64,000 bases of DNA from NCBI GenBank assembly GCA_003427395.1, contig BFEA01000007.1:4440652-4504651 (forward strand). The letters run 5' to 3'. The DNA is from Chara braunii (Eukaryota > Streptophyta > Charophyceae > Charales > Characeae). The notes below the pieces were generated by a model that was not told the origin of the DNA, made no database searches, and saw only the letters and a program-made list of their open reading frames with translations. Below, in pieces: positions 1 through 11,254 of the stretch. A program made the translations under genes and the position numbers. Within the stretch, counting starts at the first letter, position 1. Each line of letters opens with the position of its first letter.

Positions 1-161
1 TTTTTTTTTTTTTTTTTTTTTTTTTTGGTCCGGACATTTATGCAGCCCCCCTGGTAGCGGTCCGGACTGTCCAGGTCCGGTGACGTCCGGGTGTCCGGTA
101 ATGTCCGGATCACCGGACAGTCCGGACTGGTCCAGACACTGGTCCGGAAGACAGTCCGGAA
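1..161. repeat. Poly-T run plus TCCGGA-rich tract
   Basis: The window opens with 26 T and then about 130 bp in which the palindromic hexamer TCCGGA and its variants recur many times. Read on the minus strand this is a TCCGGA-rich tract ending in an A run, the same arrangement as the plus-strand tract at 21575-21690. It abuts the gag of element 1 where the 5' LTR and gag N-terminus should be, so it is either an insertion or a truncation junction. The repeat family is not recognised. Confidence 0.6.
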
Positions 162-1088
162 GTGTCCGGTGCCCGCGCTGCCAACTACGATAACGATATG
201 TTTACATACTCCAGACTGACACCCCTCTCCGACTGCCTGAAAGCCCTCAGGGAGCGATTTTCTGATGTCACGCGGGGCCTTAAGGCCTCAGACAAACTCC
301 AAATGATCCACACTCGCCAGTGGAAGAGTGTGCATGCGCTAAAGTCCGTTATGGACGAATTGATTGCGGTCCCTGGGCATGGAGTCACTGATGTGCAACT
401 CCTTAACCTCTTCTACCGCGCCCTGCCTGAAAATATTCAGGGACATTTCTTCGAGAAGAAGAATCAGCAGGGCATGACTTATGATACACTTAGTCGGGAG
501 GCAGTTGCATTTGCCGCCCAAGCGTCGCCAGTTACCACGTTCTGGCACAAGGATCTGTCTAAGGGAAAAACGCGGAAGGGACGCACCATCTCAGGCCAAA
601 TCAAGGCCAAAGATAGTATGATCTTCACGATGGAGGAAGGTGGTGCAGAGGAGGTTCCCTACTCTGACATCGAGTGGGGACTAGAGGAGGACAACAGCGC
701 AGGCCAGGGGAGAACCTATGCTCCTGTCGTGGCTGGAGGGAGGCCGCAAGGAGGACAACGGTCCGGCCCAAGTGGACGGGCCCAGGGTGGCCGAGGGCAG
801 GGCGGCCAGGGGTTTGGCGGCTATGGCAACCGCCAAGCGGGAGGAAGGGGAGGTCCCCCGTCTAGCCGTCCGAGTTCTAGTCGGTCATCCCCCAGACAGG
901 GAAGGTGGCATCCAGGTCGGCCTGAAGGCCGACCTTGGTTAGACCTGCGTATAGATCAAAAGGTATGGCAAGAACGCATTAATAGTTCTCAATGCGTATT
1001 CTGCGGGGACCCAGGCCACATTATCAAATTTTGTCCTAAGTATAAGGACCATGCTGCATCTGGGGCAGCAAAAGACAGCCGTCAGTAG
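162..1088 (+). CDS. Ty3/gypsy Gag, N-terminally truncated (element 1)
   Basis: Structural Gag protein of a Ty3/gypsy retrotransposon, which forms the virus-like particle. The 308-codon frame opens without ATG (GTG at 162, inside the TCCGGA tract), so the true start and the first part of the capsid are missing. Residues ~8-150 look like the retrotransposon gag domain. A long G/R/Q/S-rich linker follows (~185-255), and then a nucleocapsid zinc knuckle near residue 280 of the form CX2CX4HX4C ([14 protein letters not shown]). The stop at 1086 precedes the protease frame by ~80 bp. This frame has no internal stop, whereas the pol of the same element has several. Family assignment is firm; function in this copy is doubtful. 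Confidence 0.85.
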   Translation: MSGARAANYDNDMFTYSRLTPLSDCLKALRERFSDVTRGLKASDKLQMIHTRQWKSVHALKSVMDELIAVPGHGVTDVQLLNLFYRALPENIQGHFFEKKNQQGMTYDTLSREAVAFAAQASPVTTFWHKDLSKGKTRKGRTISGQIKAKDSMIFTMEEGGAEEVPYSDIEWGLEEDNSAGQGRTYAPVVAGGRPQGGQRSGPSGRAQGGRGQGGQGFGGYGNRQAGGRGGPPSSRPSSSRSSPRQGRWHPGRPEGRPWLDLRIDQKVWQERINSSQCVFCGDPGHIIKFCPKYKDHAASGAAKDSRQ

Positions 1089-1168
1089 GGGTCGCAACTG
1101 CCCCTACCTCAGGAGTATGTAGATCTGAGCGTGCCAGCGAAGTAGAGTCTCACACTCCACATATTCCC

Positions 1169-2209
1169 ATGGCAAACGTTGCAGTCCAGCGTCTAGTAAC
1201 TTGTCCAGAGATCGCTTGTGTTAGGTTCTCTTTAGGCGCTTCCCTCACATGCTTAGCCGATGAACTGAGAGAGAGGAGGCGAGCCTGGGCCAAGATGAAG
1301 AAGGATAGTAAAGGACAACTGATCCTCGCAGATGTAGAGATATTTAGAGCTAGAGTAGGAACCCTCATAGACAGTGGGGCGACTAGGAGCTATATTAGTC
1401 GTAAAGCGTTGAGGAAGTTGAAGTTGAACCTAAAGGTCCAACGACTAGAAGAGCCTTTAGTCAGCATCCTCGCAGACAATAGCAGGATGCGCGTCGAAGA
1501 GTATGTTGAGGGGTTCCACGCCTGCTTTCGCGTGGAGAAAGATGGCAAGGTAGAGAAGGTACTGCACTCCCTGACCCTCCTTGTAGGAGAGAGTCTCCCG
1601 TTTGACATAGTTTTAGGCATAGATTGGGGAGAGGCAGCAGGAGCCACACTTCACCTCAGAGAGCGTGAGTGTAGGCTCCCTGGTGCGTCAGGCGAAGTCA
1701 AGAAAGTCCGTCTGTTCCATGAGTCCGGGGTAGATTATCCCCTTGCCCATTGCTGCCTCGGCGCTCCTGCATTTGCCAGGCTTGTGCGAAAGGAGCAGCT
1801 TGAAGAGCAGGTGTCTGTGGCCTATGTTAGGCCAGTGTTCTATCAGCCTAAGGAGGAAGAAAAGATCCGTCTGGCTATTGCCAGTCTGCTGGAAGAATAT
1901 AAGGATCAATCTGAACCACCTTCAGGGGTAGTGCCCAGACCGATCCAGCATCGAATAGAAATAGAACCTGGCAGTAGAACGCCAAAGGGGGTAGTCTACA
2001 TAATGTCTCCCAAAGAGTTAGAGGAGCTACGCAGACAATTAGATGAGCTCATAGAAAAAGGATGGATCCGACCTAGTTCATCGCCGTTCGGCACACCTGC
2101 TCTGTTTGTCCCAAAGAAGGAGGGAGAGTTCCGCATGTGTATTGACTACAGGGGACTGAACGCCATCACGATTGAGAATGCAGAGCCATTACCGCGTATA
2201 GATGATTAG
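1169..2209 (+). pseudogene. Aspartic protease and RT N-terminus (element 1 pol, broken)
   Basis: First part of the element 1 pol polyprotein, 346 codons from ATG 1169. The retropepsin active site is LIDSGA at residues 66-71 with the catalytic Asp intact. The connection to reverse transcriptase follows from ~residue 240, and the RT fingers begin with the family signature [12 protein letters not shown] and the motif [12 protein letters not shown]. The frame ends at TAG 2207 in place of the conserved Leu of the DDLLDRV motif. Homology continues in the same frame beyond this stop, so it is a point mutation rather than a real end. Element 4 carries a clearly related protein at 27805. Confidence 0.85.
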
Positions 2210-2807
2210 CTAGATCGAGTTCAGGAGTGCAGATATTTCTCGAAGATAGATCTAAAATCAGGGTACCATTAGATAGAGGTGCACCTTGACGATCAGTATA
2301 AGACGGCATTCAGGACAAGGTATGGGCATTACGAGTTCATAGTGATGCCATTTGGACTTACTAATGCACCCGCAACATTTCAGCTGTGTATGAACGACTT
2401 GTTTAGACCCTGGCTAGATAGGTTCGTCGTAGTTTACCTAGATGATATCCTAGTGTTCAGCAAGACCCTCGAGGAACATGAGGGCCATCTACGACAGATT
2501 CTAAGTAAGCTCAGAGAGTAACTTTAAGATTAACCCGAAGAAGTGCGAATGGGCCAATACACAGGTCCTTTACCTAGGCCATGTACTAGACGGCGATGGC
2601 ATTCGGCCTGAGGACAGCAAAATAGCATCCATCAGAGATTGGCCAACTCCTAAAACACTAACAGAGTTGCGTTCTTTCTTAGGACTGGCTAACTACTACA
2701 GGAAGTTCATGAGGAACTTCTCTACGATCGCTGCGCCCCTTCGTAGACGATTGAAGAAAGAAGCTATCTAGAAGTGGGATCGGGATTGTACGTCAGCCTT
2801 TAAGAAA
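2210..2807 (+). pseudogene. RT palm and thumb (element 1 pol, interrupted)
   Basis: Continuation of reverse transcriptase. RT motif A (KIDLKSGYH) is read from ~2243. A TAG at 2270 replaces the Gln after GYH. The motif [12 protein letters not shown] follows at ~2345, and the catalytic box VYLDD is intact at ~2433. A 2-bp loss near 2520 (where homologues read YNFKIN) shifts the frame. RT thumb motifs resume in another frame (YLGHV, SFLGLANYYRKF), with a TAG at 2769 where a Trp is expected. Three stops and one frameshift make this copy inactive. Confidence 0.82.
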
Positions 2808-3449
2808 TTGAAGAAGGCTTTGATAGAGTACCCTGTCCTCAAAGTTATCGATCCATCATTGCCATTTGTTGTTACTACAGACGCGAGTCAGTATGGCATA
2901 GGTGCCGTTCTACAACAAGATGACGACAACGAATATAGGCCCGTAGAGTTCATGTCAGCCAGGCTGCCTTCAGAGAAAGTCGCAGCATCGACATACGAGA
3001 GGGAACTCTACGCTCTCAGGCAGGCTCTAGAGCACTGGAAACACTACCTGCTTGGGAGGCACTTCAAGGTTTATTCAGACCACGAGACTCTTAGATGGCT
3101 AAAGACACAGGCCAAGATGACGCCCAAGTTGACCAGATGGGCTGCTGAGATAAACCAATATGACTTTGAGTTAAAACCCGTTAAAGGCAAGTACAATGTG
3201 GTAGCTGATGCGCTAAGCAGGAGATCTGATTATTTCGGCGTGATAGTACACTATCTAGACATAGGGGCCGATCTGCAGCAGAAAGTAAGAGATGCCTATG
3301 CACAGGACCCAATCTACAGTGAGCTGCTGAAAAGAGTAAGGGAAGCCCCAGATAGTGAGCCACACTATCGGACCACGAATGGGCTACTGTTTGAAAAGTT
3401 GTCGCTGACATGCTATGCGTCCCCAATAGTGAAGAGATCCGTAGTCTGA
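2808..3449 (+). pseudogene. RNase H and connection (element 1 pol)
   Basis: 213-codon segment of pol. The RNase H domain of Ty3/gypsy RT degrades the RNA strand of the hybrid. Visible motifs are TTDASQYGIGAVL (first catalytic Asp), STYERELYAL (Glu), VYSDHETLRWL (Asp) and the terminal signature NVVADALSRR. After ~residue 140 comes the linker to integrase. The frame is lost near 3410, and the integrase zinc domain continues in an overlapping frame from 3410, which marks another frameshift. Confidence 0.85.
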
Positions 3450-3961
3450 TCTTAGGGGAATGCCACGATACAGAAGGGCACTTTGGATGGCAGAAGACTT
3501 TAGCCAACCTGATGATGTCCTATATGTGGCCAGGCATGAAAGCAGACTGCATAGAATATGTGCGCAGTTGCAAAGTGTGTCAGCGTAATAAAGCTACGAC
3601 TAAAGCCCCCCTAGGTCTTCTTAGACCCTTGCCTATTCCCTCAGGTCTCGGAGATTCAGTGTCCATTGACTTCATGGATACTGGAGTCAGAAGCAGACAT
3701 GGAAAAACTCAAGTCATGGTCATAGTAGACAGATTTAGTAAGTTTGCAGTATTTGTTCCCTTGCCTTCAGAGGCCCGTACAGAGTTAGTAATAAGGAAGT
3801 TCTTTGATTTCTGGGTCAGCGAGCACGGTATGCCATTTTCCATAATAAGAGATAGTGACACCCAGTTTACCAGCCAGAACTGGCAAGATCTTATGAAAGT
3901 ATACGGGTCTAAGTTGTTGATGTTGTCAGGACAACACCCCGAGACTAACGGTCAGACATAA
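3410..3961 (+). pseudogene. Integrase zinc domain and DDE core (element 1 pol)
   Basis: Integrase inserts the cDNA copy into the genome. The HHCC zinc domain is visible (CHDTEGHFGWQKT, then CKVCQRNK). The RNase H-fold core has Asp residues in SIDFMD and RDSDTQF, and the catalytic Glu in HPETNGQT. The frame stops at TAA 3959, one codon after NGQT, where Glu is usual in the family motif; the same reading frame resumes at 3962. Only this nonsense change separates it from the C-terminal part. Confidence 0.85.
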
Positions 3962-3964
3962 CAG

Positions 3965-4756
3965 ATGAGTAAGATCTTGCAACAGCTACTCAGAATGTAC
4001 ATTAGACCAGATCAGCTAGATTGGGACGAGTTGCTTCCCAAAGTAGCAAGCGCCTACAACAGCATCGTTCACTTAGCTACTTGTTGGACTCCTAATGAGC
4101 TACATAAGTCTTTTAAACCTAGGCGGCCACTAGAAGGACTAAATCGGGACCAGATCCAGAGACTTCCACCCGGTACTCGAGAGCTCACGCTCCATCATGA
4201 GCAAGAGATTGCTAAGGTCACAGACAACCTGAGGAAGGCCCAGCACCGCATGATAGAGCAGGCTAACAAGCACCGCCGACATTCACAGTTTCAGGTAGGT
4301 GACCTAGTCCGGGTCAAGTCAAAGGAGTTCGCACCGGAGGAAAACATCTCGCAGAAGCTCTCACCTGCATATAGAGGATCATGGCCTGTCCTAGAAGTCA
4401 AAGGAGGAGAGGACGGACCGTCGTATACGATAGAGATCCCAGCACACCTCCACACGTACCCAGTCTTCCACGCCTCTAAGTTGTTACCTTGCACCACGTC
4501 GAACAGGTTCCCTTCCAGAAGGTCGATGATTCCTCCAGACATGGATGGCGCGTATGATATAGAGCGCATTGTGGAAGAGGACGTGTTTAGCACAGGAGGC
4601 CGAGGTCGTTCCCAGAAACAGTACAAAGTTAGGTTCGCATACCAGGAACCCGAGGACGGCTGGTGGTTTACAAGAACAGAGCTTTTAGAAACCGCTCCCG
4701 ACATAGTACACGCCTACGAGAGGGAAAGAAAAGGTAAAGGTCCTGCCTTGAGTTAG
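3965..4756 (+). pseudogene. Integrase C-terminus with chromodomain-like tail (element 1)
   Basis: 263 codons in frame with the integrase core. They cover the end of the core (helices after the DDE Glu), a GPY/F-like module (QVGDLVRVKSKEF ... SPAYRGSWPVLEV) and a conserved PVFHASKL motif. The last ~75 residues (YDIERIVEED to DGWWFTRTEL) have chromodomain-like spacing. A chromodomain after integrase defines the chromovirus branch of Ty3/gypsy and is thought to steer insertion to particular chromatin. The stop at 4754 is followed within 40 bp by the presumed polypurine tract and LTR. Confidence 0.82.
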
Positions 4757-4794
4757 AGTGTTCTCGGAGGACCTCGAATTTAGGACGGCGGGAG

Positions 4795-5976
4795 TGAAAT
4801 GGTTTCACCCTGTTGACCTGGTACTGCAGTCACAGAGATTCGATCCCTAGACCTGTGCCCTAACCCTGTACATTGACCCTGTGTGCTGAGTGAGATTCGA
4901 TCCGTAGACCTACCCTGTACCTGTACATAGACCCCGTGACCTGAGTAGGATTCGATCCCCAAACCTGTCCTACGGCTTAGGTTAGTCTGTAGTTTGGCCA
5001 GTTGGACTTGATCCCTAGGTCTGTAGATTAGCAGCTAGGTCTGTTACCAATAGGTCTAGAGAGTCTGTTCTAGAAGTCTCTACTGAGTCTGTCGAAAGTC
5101 TGTAGAGTCTGTAGGTTCTAGAAGTCCGTATGGTTCTGTAGGGTGGTCCAGCCAGCATGTACCTGGGTAAGGGCTGCACGTGGGGAAGGTTCTGGAGCAC
5201 GCAGAGAGTTCCACACGTTTTGGCCCAGAAGGCCAAACGTTTGGAAGCTTCCCTGGGCCACACGTTTTGGCCCAGGCCCACAGATCTGGAGGCAGGGTCC
5301 GGGTACCTCCGAAGAAGTATAAATAAACAGGCAGCGTCCAGCCATTCATTCATTTGTCTGTGAGCCATGCGGAAGAGCTGCCTTGGTGTCTTGTGCATGG
5401 AGGTCTGCAGGTTCCTGGAGACGAAGTGGGCAGTGAAGAAGACAGCGGCCATAGCTGGCCAGTGGGGTAGACGTCCGCGGCCATGGCCGCCCAGCTGTTG
5501 GTGAAGATAAGTGTTCAGAGTGTGTGAGGCTGTGCTGAGTGGGGACATTCAGGGTGGTCCTCGTACGTGCACGCATGAGACAGTGAGGGAGAGAGTGAGG
5601 CTGGTGGTAGAGACAGTGTTCGGCGGCCATAGCCGCAAGTTGTGCAGTAGTTCAGATTGAGTTTAAGACAAGTTCATTGTTGTTTTTGAGTTGAAAGAGT
5701 TCAGTTTTGCCATCAGTTCTCAAGTGTGCATGTTGTGAGCAAGTCCAGAGTTGAGTCTGATTGCACATACGTACAGGAATACGTGTACGGGTGTACGCAC
5801 AACCCGCGTACATGTACATCGTGCTACCAAGCTCAGTGCTTTGCTTTACATGAGTGCAGTTTCCACATTTGTTAGGCTGAGGTTTCCGTATCGGACTCGA
5901 CGCCTCCCGGCAAGACGTCCTAGCTGCTATGGGGTTCCCCGTAGGACTATAATTAGTAGTAGTGGTAGGTATGTAG
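4795..5976 (+). mobile_element. Probable 3' LTR of element 1
   Basis: The segment starts with TG just after a purine-rich tract (GGACGGCGGGAG) that follows the pol stop. It has the parts expected of a U3: four spaced repeats of a GATTCGATCC-type motif (about 4838, 4888, 4947 and 5008), a 17-bp direct repeat at 5211 and 5258, and a TATAAATA box at 5318. The 5' LTR lies outside the window, so boundaries cannot be checked by pairing. The 3' end is set at the start of the next LTR and is uncertain. Confidence 0.5.
5318..5325 (+). promoter_or_regulatory. TATA box in the element 1 LTR
   Basis: TATAAATA lies ~520 bp into the presumed LTR, downstream of a 17-bp direct repeat (CCACACGTTTTGGCCCA at 5211 and 5258) that could be an upstream element. 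It is the best RNA polymerase II promoter signal in the first 10 kb. Confidence 0.5.
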
Positions 5977-6938
5977 TGTGAGGTGAAATTGAGAGAAGAA
6001 TTTAGCTTATGCAAGGCACAAGGCCTCAATAAGCCCCACTGGGCCCTGTTATCAGCAAGGTCGGCCGCCCTAAGTGAAGGCAGGCCCGACCGAGGCCTAT
6101 TTTGGACTACTACGCAACTGGGGAAAATTCAGGCAGTTGCGCAGCGCCAGTTGGTTGGAAGCGCCCAGGCCCAGGCTGCCTTTCATCGTATGTAACTGAG
6201 GCAGGCCCTGGGCCGGATACACAACATGGACCGAACAAAGGCTGAGGGCAGTTGGGCGCTGGTAACCACCACAGGCCCTGGGCTTGTTTCCTTTGGACTG
6301 AGGCTCAGCCTCGTGGGGCCTACCGGAAGTTTCTGGGCCGTGGCTCAGTACCGAATTACGGCACACAGCAGCAGGCCACTTCGATATAGGGAAGGGCCTG
6401 CCCACGCATTGGACATTCGGGCACTGACTGCATGCTGCGCAAGTGCTGCTGCGCTAACGCTGGCCAGCGCTCACGCTCTCACGGGCGAGCTGGAAGGAGC
6501 AGGCAGCCATACCCAAGCTGCGCTGCTGTATGCTGGATGGGGCGCATGGTGGTCCTTGGGTGCATGTGGCATCTGTGAATTGGGGAACGAGGTTGTGAGT
6601 GATACGAGAGACATAACTGGTGCTTGAAGCGAACGGCATTGCCCGAGATCTGCTCGTACTTTGGGGAGCTGTTGACGTCATCAGCGGCATTGTAGATAGG
6701 CTAGATAGGATCTGCCATTTGTAGTCTGGTCGCCGAGCGCCAGATAGGATATCGACATTGGTTCTTCGTTGATGATGATGAGACTATTCCAGCATTGTCA
6801 ATTATGAATTTTTGCTGTGCTCTTATTTGGTTGAACTCGTGATGCAATCCTGCTATTGGTTCGAGGTCACGACTATCTGGTCTCATGTCCATGATGCTGT
6901 TTGATTTCTGAAGTTCGCTATCGCTCATTTTCCTTGCA
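5977..6938 (+). mobile_element. Solo or truncated LTR of the element 3 family
   Basis: The sequence begins TGTGAGG and ends CCTTGCA, like the LTRs of element 3. It shares with them a segment near the start (CCCTAAGTGAAGG) and several blocks near the end (CTCTTATTTGG, GACTATCTGG, and a closing block ending TTCCTTGCA). No internal sequence or second LTR is present, so it is a solo or truncated LTR. No clear target duplication was seen (TGTAG before, CTTAC after). Confidence 0.55.
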
Positions 6939-8771
6939 CTTACTTTTTTCTTAAAAAAAAAAAAAGAAGAAAGGTGCTGAGAGTCTCACGCCATATGCGC
7001 ATCTTTTTTTCGCAGTGGTGTCACACCTTTCCTCGCCCATGGATGAATGCCCTGCTAGCTAGCTAAACGGCGTAAACGCTACTGACGTTATCGTGAATGA
7101 TGCCTCTTGTCTTGCCTTGCAGGTATCCCGGATGTGGACGGCTTTTTGGATACAAGGTGGATCTTACTCGGCACAACAGAACACATAATGGGCAGCCAGC
7201 CAGATTGAGCCATTGATGTTTCCGTCGCTGGTTGAGCTCCCCTTGCCAGGGCTGCCACTATGATCCTCTGGTACTGCGCTACTGCTGCTGTTGATGCTTC
7301 AGCTGCAGTTGCGACATGTGCACCTGCTATGCATTTTACATATCTTTTCATGGCAGCGCTTCATTGTAGAAAGACGGCTGGGGGTTCTTACTTCTTCCCT
7401 CTTCTTTTTTTCGTTGTTGTTGTTGCATGTACAGTTATCTCACTTGGTTTAGGGTTTATTGGGCAGCAACCGAAGTTGAGTCATATTGACATTTGCACCA
7501 CTGGTTGAACTGCCCTCTCGCTTTGGCTGGCCGCTAATGTGCTCACCTGATACTCCTGCTTCCTATTGCAACTTTGCTGCTGCTGCCGCCGCTGCGACTT
7601 CCTATGTGAACGCAGTGCATCATCCATGATTTTGCCGATTTTTCTGCCTGGTTGAGGGAATGCTCTTTGGGATCCTTAGTTACAATTACTGCTGTACAGG
7701 TATGATGCGCGTTTTTTTTTTTTTTTGGGGGGGGGGGTAGTTGGCTCCTTGTTTTTTTCCTTGGCCCAAACTAGTGCCTTTGTGCCTTGTGGAGTTACCA
7801 ATTTTTACTAGAGGTCTGGTGTCCTTAGATAGTTGTTACGAGTTCATGTCGAACATTTTGTTACTCATCTAGTGCCTGCTGTACATAACGATCTTTTTTT
7901 GTTACGGTTTTATAGTTCTGGGGATTCATAAGAAATCCCTTGGGTGGATCATGGTATCTGAATGGGCATGTGAAACATGTCCAAATCCATGGCCCTGTAT
8001 ATAATAGATATAATAATTTTGTACCAAAGCTTACAGATAGCGATTTTATAGCATCAATCAATTTTAATGAAGGGGGCATGTTGCACATGTCCATTCCCCT
8101 GACCCTGTGTATATATAGAATGAAATAGATATAGTTTTTGTATGAAAGCAATGATTCACTGATGGATGGTGATTTAATTGAAAGGACGTGTAAATGAGGT
8201 TTATGACGACGAGGAGGGTGAGAGCAGAGAGAGAGAGGTGCATGTGAGGAGGCCAGAACTGGTAACTTAGTAGTTATGCACTGTAGCAGTTATGATGAAT
8301 TGGACGCCAAGCATATACATAAGCGAAATTTGGACGACGGATAGAGCGTCAGATGTAGTTGGATGTAATCGTGACGACTCGCAGAGAGCGGTCTTTATTT
8401 CTCTGTGCGATGATCGCTGAGGATTTTGAATGCACCAATTAGAAGACTGGAGAGGATGAAGGACTGCGTCTACTGGGCTAATCGACTGCAGACTTCAGTT
8501 GCCGTGTGCGCCTGATCTCTCCATACAATGACGATATATTCTGAACCCATAACCCGACAGCTATGCTGCACACGCGGCCGATGCAAGCAAAAGAAAGCTT
8601 ATCATGTTACCTATGTATGGGGGATATAGTTTTGTCTGGCGAGTCAGAGCTATTCCTTACGAGTATGAAGAGGAGGCGCCGGCTACCACCTCATCGATAG
8701 CATATGCCTGGTTACAATTTACTCCTCTTACTAAGTTAGCATGAAAATCATGTGCTAATTGGTGATGCTGC
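6939..8771. other. No gene recognised; diverged tandem duplication near 8 kb
   Basis: Mixed-composition DNA without a convincing reading frame. It has an A-rich run at 6951, a T/G homopolymer block at 7710-7738 and a diverged ~105-bp tandem duplication. The two units start near 7968 and 8073, and each contains GGGCATGT...ACATGTCC followed by TATATA-rich sequence. It may be intronic or intergenic. Confidence 0.4.
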
Positions 8772-8773
8772 AG

Positions 8774-9180
8774 TTTGGGCATAAATCTGAAATAATGGAG
8801 CATTTGGCTCTTCACAATGTGGGTGCAGTCGGTTTCGTCAGTCCCTTTGGATGTGTGAAGCCAAATTTGGTGAGAGTCTGCAGTATCTACTATCTATCTC
8901 TTCACAAATTCTTGCATTTGTTTCATGTGTGCTCTCGCTTTTCTGTGTTCCTCTTTTATTTTCCTGCGGCGCCTTCTGAATTCTTTCACCACATCCACCT
9001 CACATAGATTGCATTGTTGGTGCACGCTTCTTCAAGTTGTTGTGTGTGATGCTCGGCGTTCCACAGCATTCACTCTTTTATGCTGTCAAATTGCAGTCTA
9101 TCCTTGTCTGTGGGGCATACAACAGCACCATTGGTGTGAAGTTGGCCTTTTTTTCCGGCAAGATCATGAACCTCTCCTAA
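8774..9180 (+). other. Two exon-like stretches, possible 3' end of an unknown gene
   Basis: Positions 8774-8869 are open (32 codons), preceded by CTGCAG and followed by GTGAGAG, as at splice sites. Positions 9097-9180 are open to a TAA (27 codons plus stop), preceded by ATTGCAG. Both lengths are multiples of three, so the two would join in phase (translations start FGHKSEIMEHL and SILVCGAYNS). No similarity to a known family was recognised, and short matches to splice rules are common by chance. Low confidence. Confidence 0.15.
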
Positions 9181-9627
9181 TTTCCTTTGAAGGGAGTTGC
9201 TGCGGCAATTGTGTGTGCATGATTGTTTGGTGGAGAGGAAGATACGGAGTTTATTAAGTGTCAAATTGCCTCTTGCATATCTTTGCGGCTAACCTCAAGT
9301 GCCTGTACAGTTGTCTATGTAGTTTATACAGGTCACTCTTAGCGGTGAAAGCAAGACAATCTCACTGGTTAATCTTTGCAAGTTTTTATTTTTTGTAAGC
9401 TCCAGCTCGTTGCCTTATTTTCCTTTCCTTTTGTTAAAGCCTGTTGCCCATTTGCTGTCTTTCTTGGGAAAGTAGTGTTCAGAGAAAATGTGAAGCCGAG
9501 AGCTTGAGAGGTAAGTGCAGGACTGAGCAAAGACCGGAGTCGTTTGCCTATTTTCATGGGTCTACGCTCAGTCTCGCACTAACCTCCCCAGCTCCGGGCT
9601 GAGCCCACTACATGGGTTGATATGAAA

Positions 9628-9714
9628 CCCACATTGTGCTTATAGATCTTGTGGTGCACCCCCTTTTGTGGATCTGAAGTGGCTGCACCAGAAGATGTAT
9701 AAGCACAATGTGGG
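9628..9714. repeat. Hairpin with two 31-bp arms
   Basis: Arms 9628-9658 and 9684-9714 are inverted repeats with only two mismatches, separated by a 25-bp loop. The outer 17 bp (CCCACATTGTGCTTATA) pair perfectly. The size and near-perfect stem fit a small foldback element or a microRNA-precursor-like hairpin; the sequence alone does not decide. Confidence 0.7.
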
Positions 9715-10194
9715 GGTGGTCAAAAACACCCAGTTCGTCTTGGAGAGATGAATAGGGGCACGGATTGGAGGCTGCCTGCCTACCTGGTCGACCACGAAGT
9801 TGTCATGTTGCAATGAGTAATCAAGAAAGCACCTCCCCCTTAGTATGGAAAAGAGACAACGAGACGGTGTGGATGAGGCATGTGATCAAATAGTGATATT
9901 TCTGGTGCAGCATTGAGTATGTAGGTAGAAGCATTCTCCACTAGGAGTATAGGAGGTCTTAGGCGTCAGATAGTTGGGTAGTGGTGTTGAACTCATTGTT
10001 GTCAGTGCAACTGAAACCTGTGGCTTCAGTAAAATAGGTCAAGAATGACACAAAAAAAAAAGAAAAAAAAAAGAGGTTTAATAATGACTCAAGACGATCG
10101 CCAGGAGCCAAAAAGTTCTGTTCTGATCAGTTTTATATTTGATCCGTGGTCCATCGGGCATAAATATATATTACATATATTATATATATGTATT

Positions 10195-10224
10195 CTATTT
10201 GACGATATATATATCGTCAAATAG
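10195..10224. repeat. 30-bp perfect palindrome
   Basis: A perfect palindrome (half-site CTATTTGACGATATA) in an AT-rich stretch, ~70 bp upstream of the 5' LTR of element 3. It could be a cruciform-forming site, a protein-binding site or a relic of a small inverted-repeat element. Confidence 0.75.
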
Positions 10225-11254
10225 AGCTGCCCGGTAAACCGTAGCAGAGAGGGAGAAGAGGACAACAAATGAGGGGCTGTGAGCCTGTGACAAATGTGAC
10301 GACTCTGTCCTCAGGGGCCCGTAGGCAACATGCATATGTTCTGGAATGTGGCCCCCCAGCAAGCTACGTGCCTGCCGTAAGTGAAGGCGGGCCTGAATAT
10401 TCACGAGAGGCCCTTATCTCAGCATTTTCCAATGCGGGTCTCAGACAGTTGCCGCATGACAGTTGGTTGAAGTGCAACCTGAGCCTTACCCTGGGCTCTT
10501 CCAGAAGAAGCAACTGCGCCAGGCAGTTGAGCCCAGGGCCCGGGTGGTTGTGCCCTGGGCACACACATTGTGAGGCCGACACATCTCGAAGTGGCCATGG
10601 GTCAATGAGAAAGCAGCATTGTCGTCATATCTACCCTGTGGGCCTGTGCAAATGCAGCAAACGTTCGGAGCCTGGAAAATGCTGGGTGTGCCCAACTGAA
10701 AAGGGCCCAGGCCCTCAACTGTCGAGATGGGCCTGGGCGCAGACACTGGGGCCCGACCAGAAGCTACTGGAAACTTCCACGGCCAGGCCCAAGGAGTCCA
10801 GCAGCAGTGGCCACTTCCATACAGGAAGCCAGCCAGCCAGAGATAGGCATTCTGGCCTAGGCGGGCATTGCGGACACGCTGCTGCGCTAGGAAGCAAGTG
10901 TCTGCATGCGCTAGCATTGGCTGGGCGCGCGCGGGCGCTGAGAGGTGAGGGGCGCTGCAGGGCAGCGGGGCGCTAGCGGCCATAGCCGGGCTGCAGGGCG
11001 CGAGGCAGAGGAGGGCGATGGTGTAACGGGAGTGAGGCTGAGGGTGAGCCGAGGGAGAGGAGAGAGAGAGGGAGAGAGTGAGAGCACACACACACACTCA
11101 CTCACTCGACACGACGGACTCGGACTGAGGGTTGGACGCAGACACAGTGGCAAGGCACAAAGTCGAAGTCTTGGATTCCCAATGCCGAAACGGCAAGTCA
11201 CACTGAGTACAAGTACAGCAGCAGAGAACTGGTACGAGACTGGTCCCCGTACCG

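Noticed and set aside
2207-2771. UAG recoding or programmed readthrough in element 1
   Set aside because: A nearby frameshift and a TAA nonsense change show general decay, so recoding is not needed.
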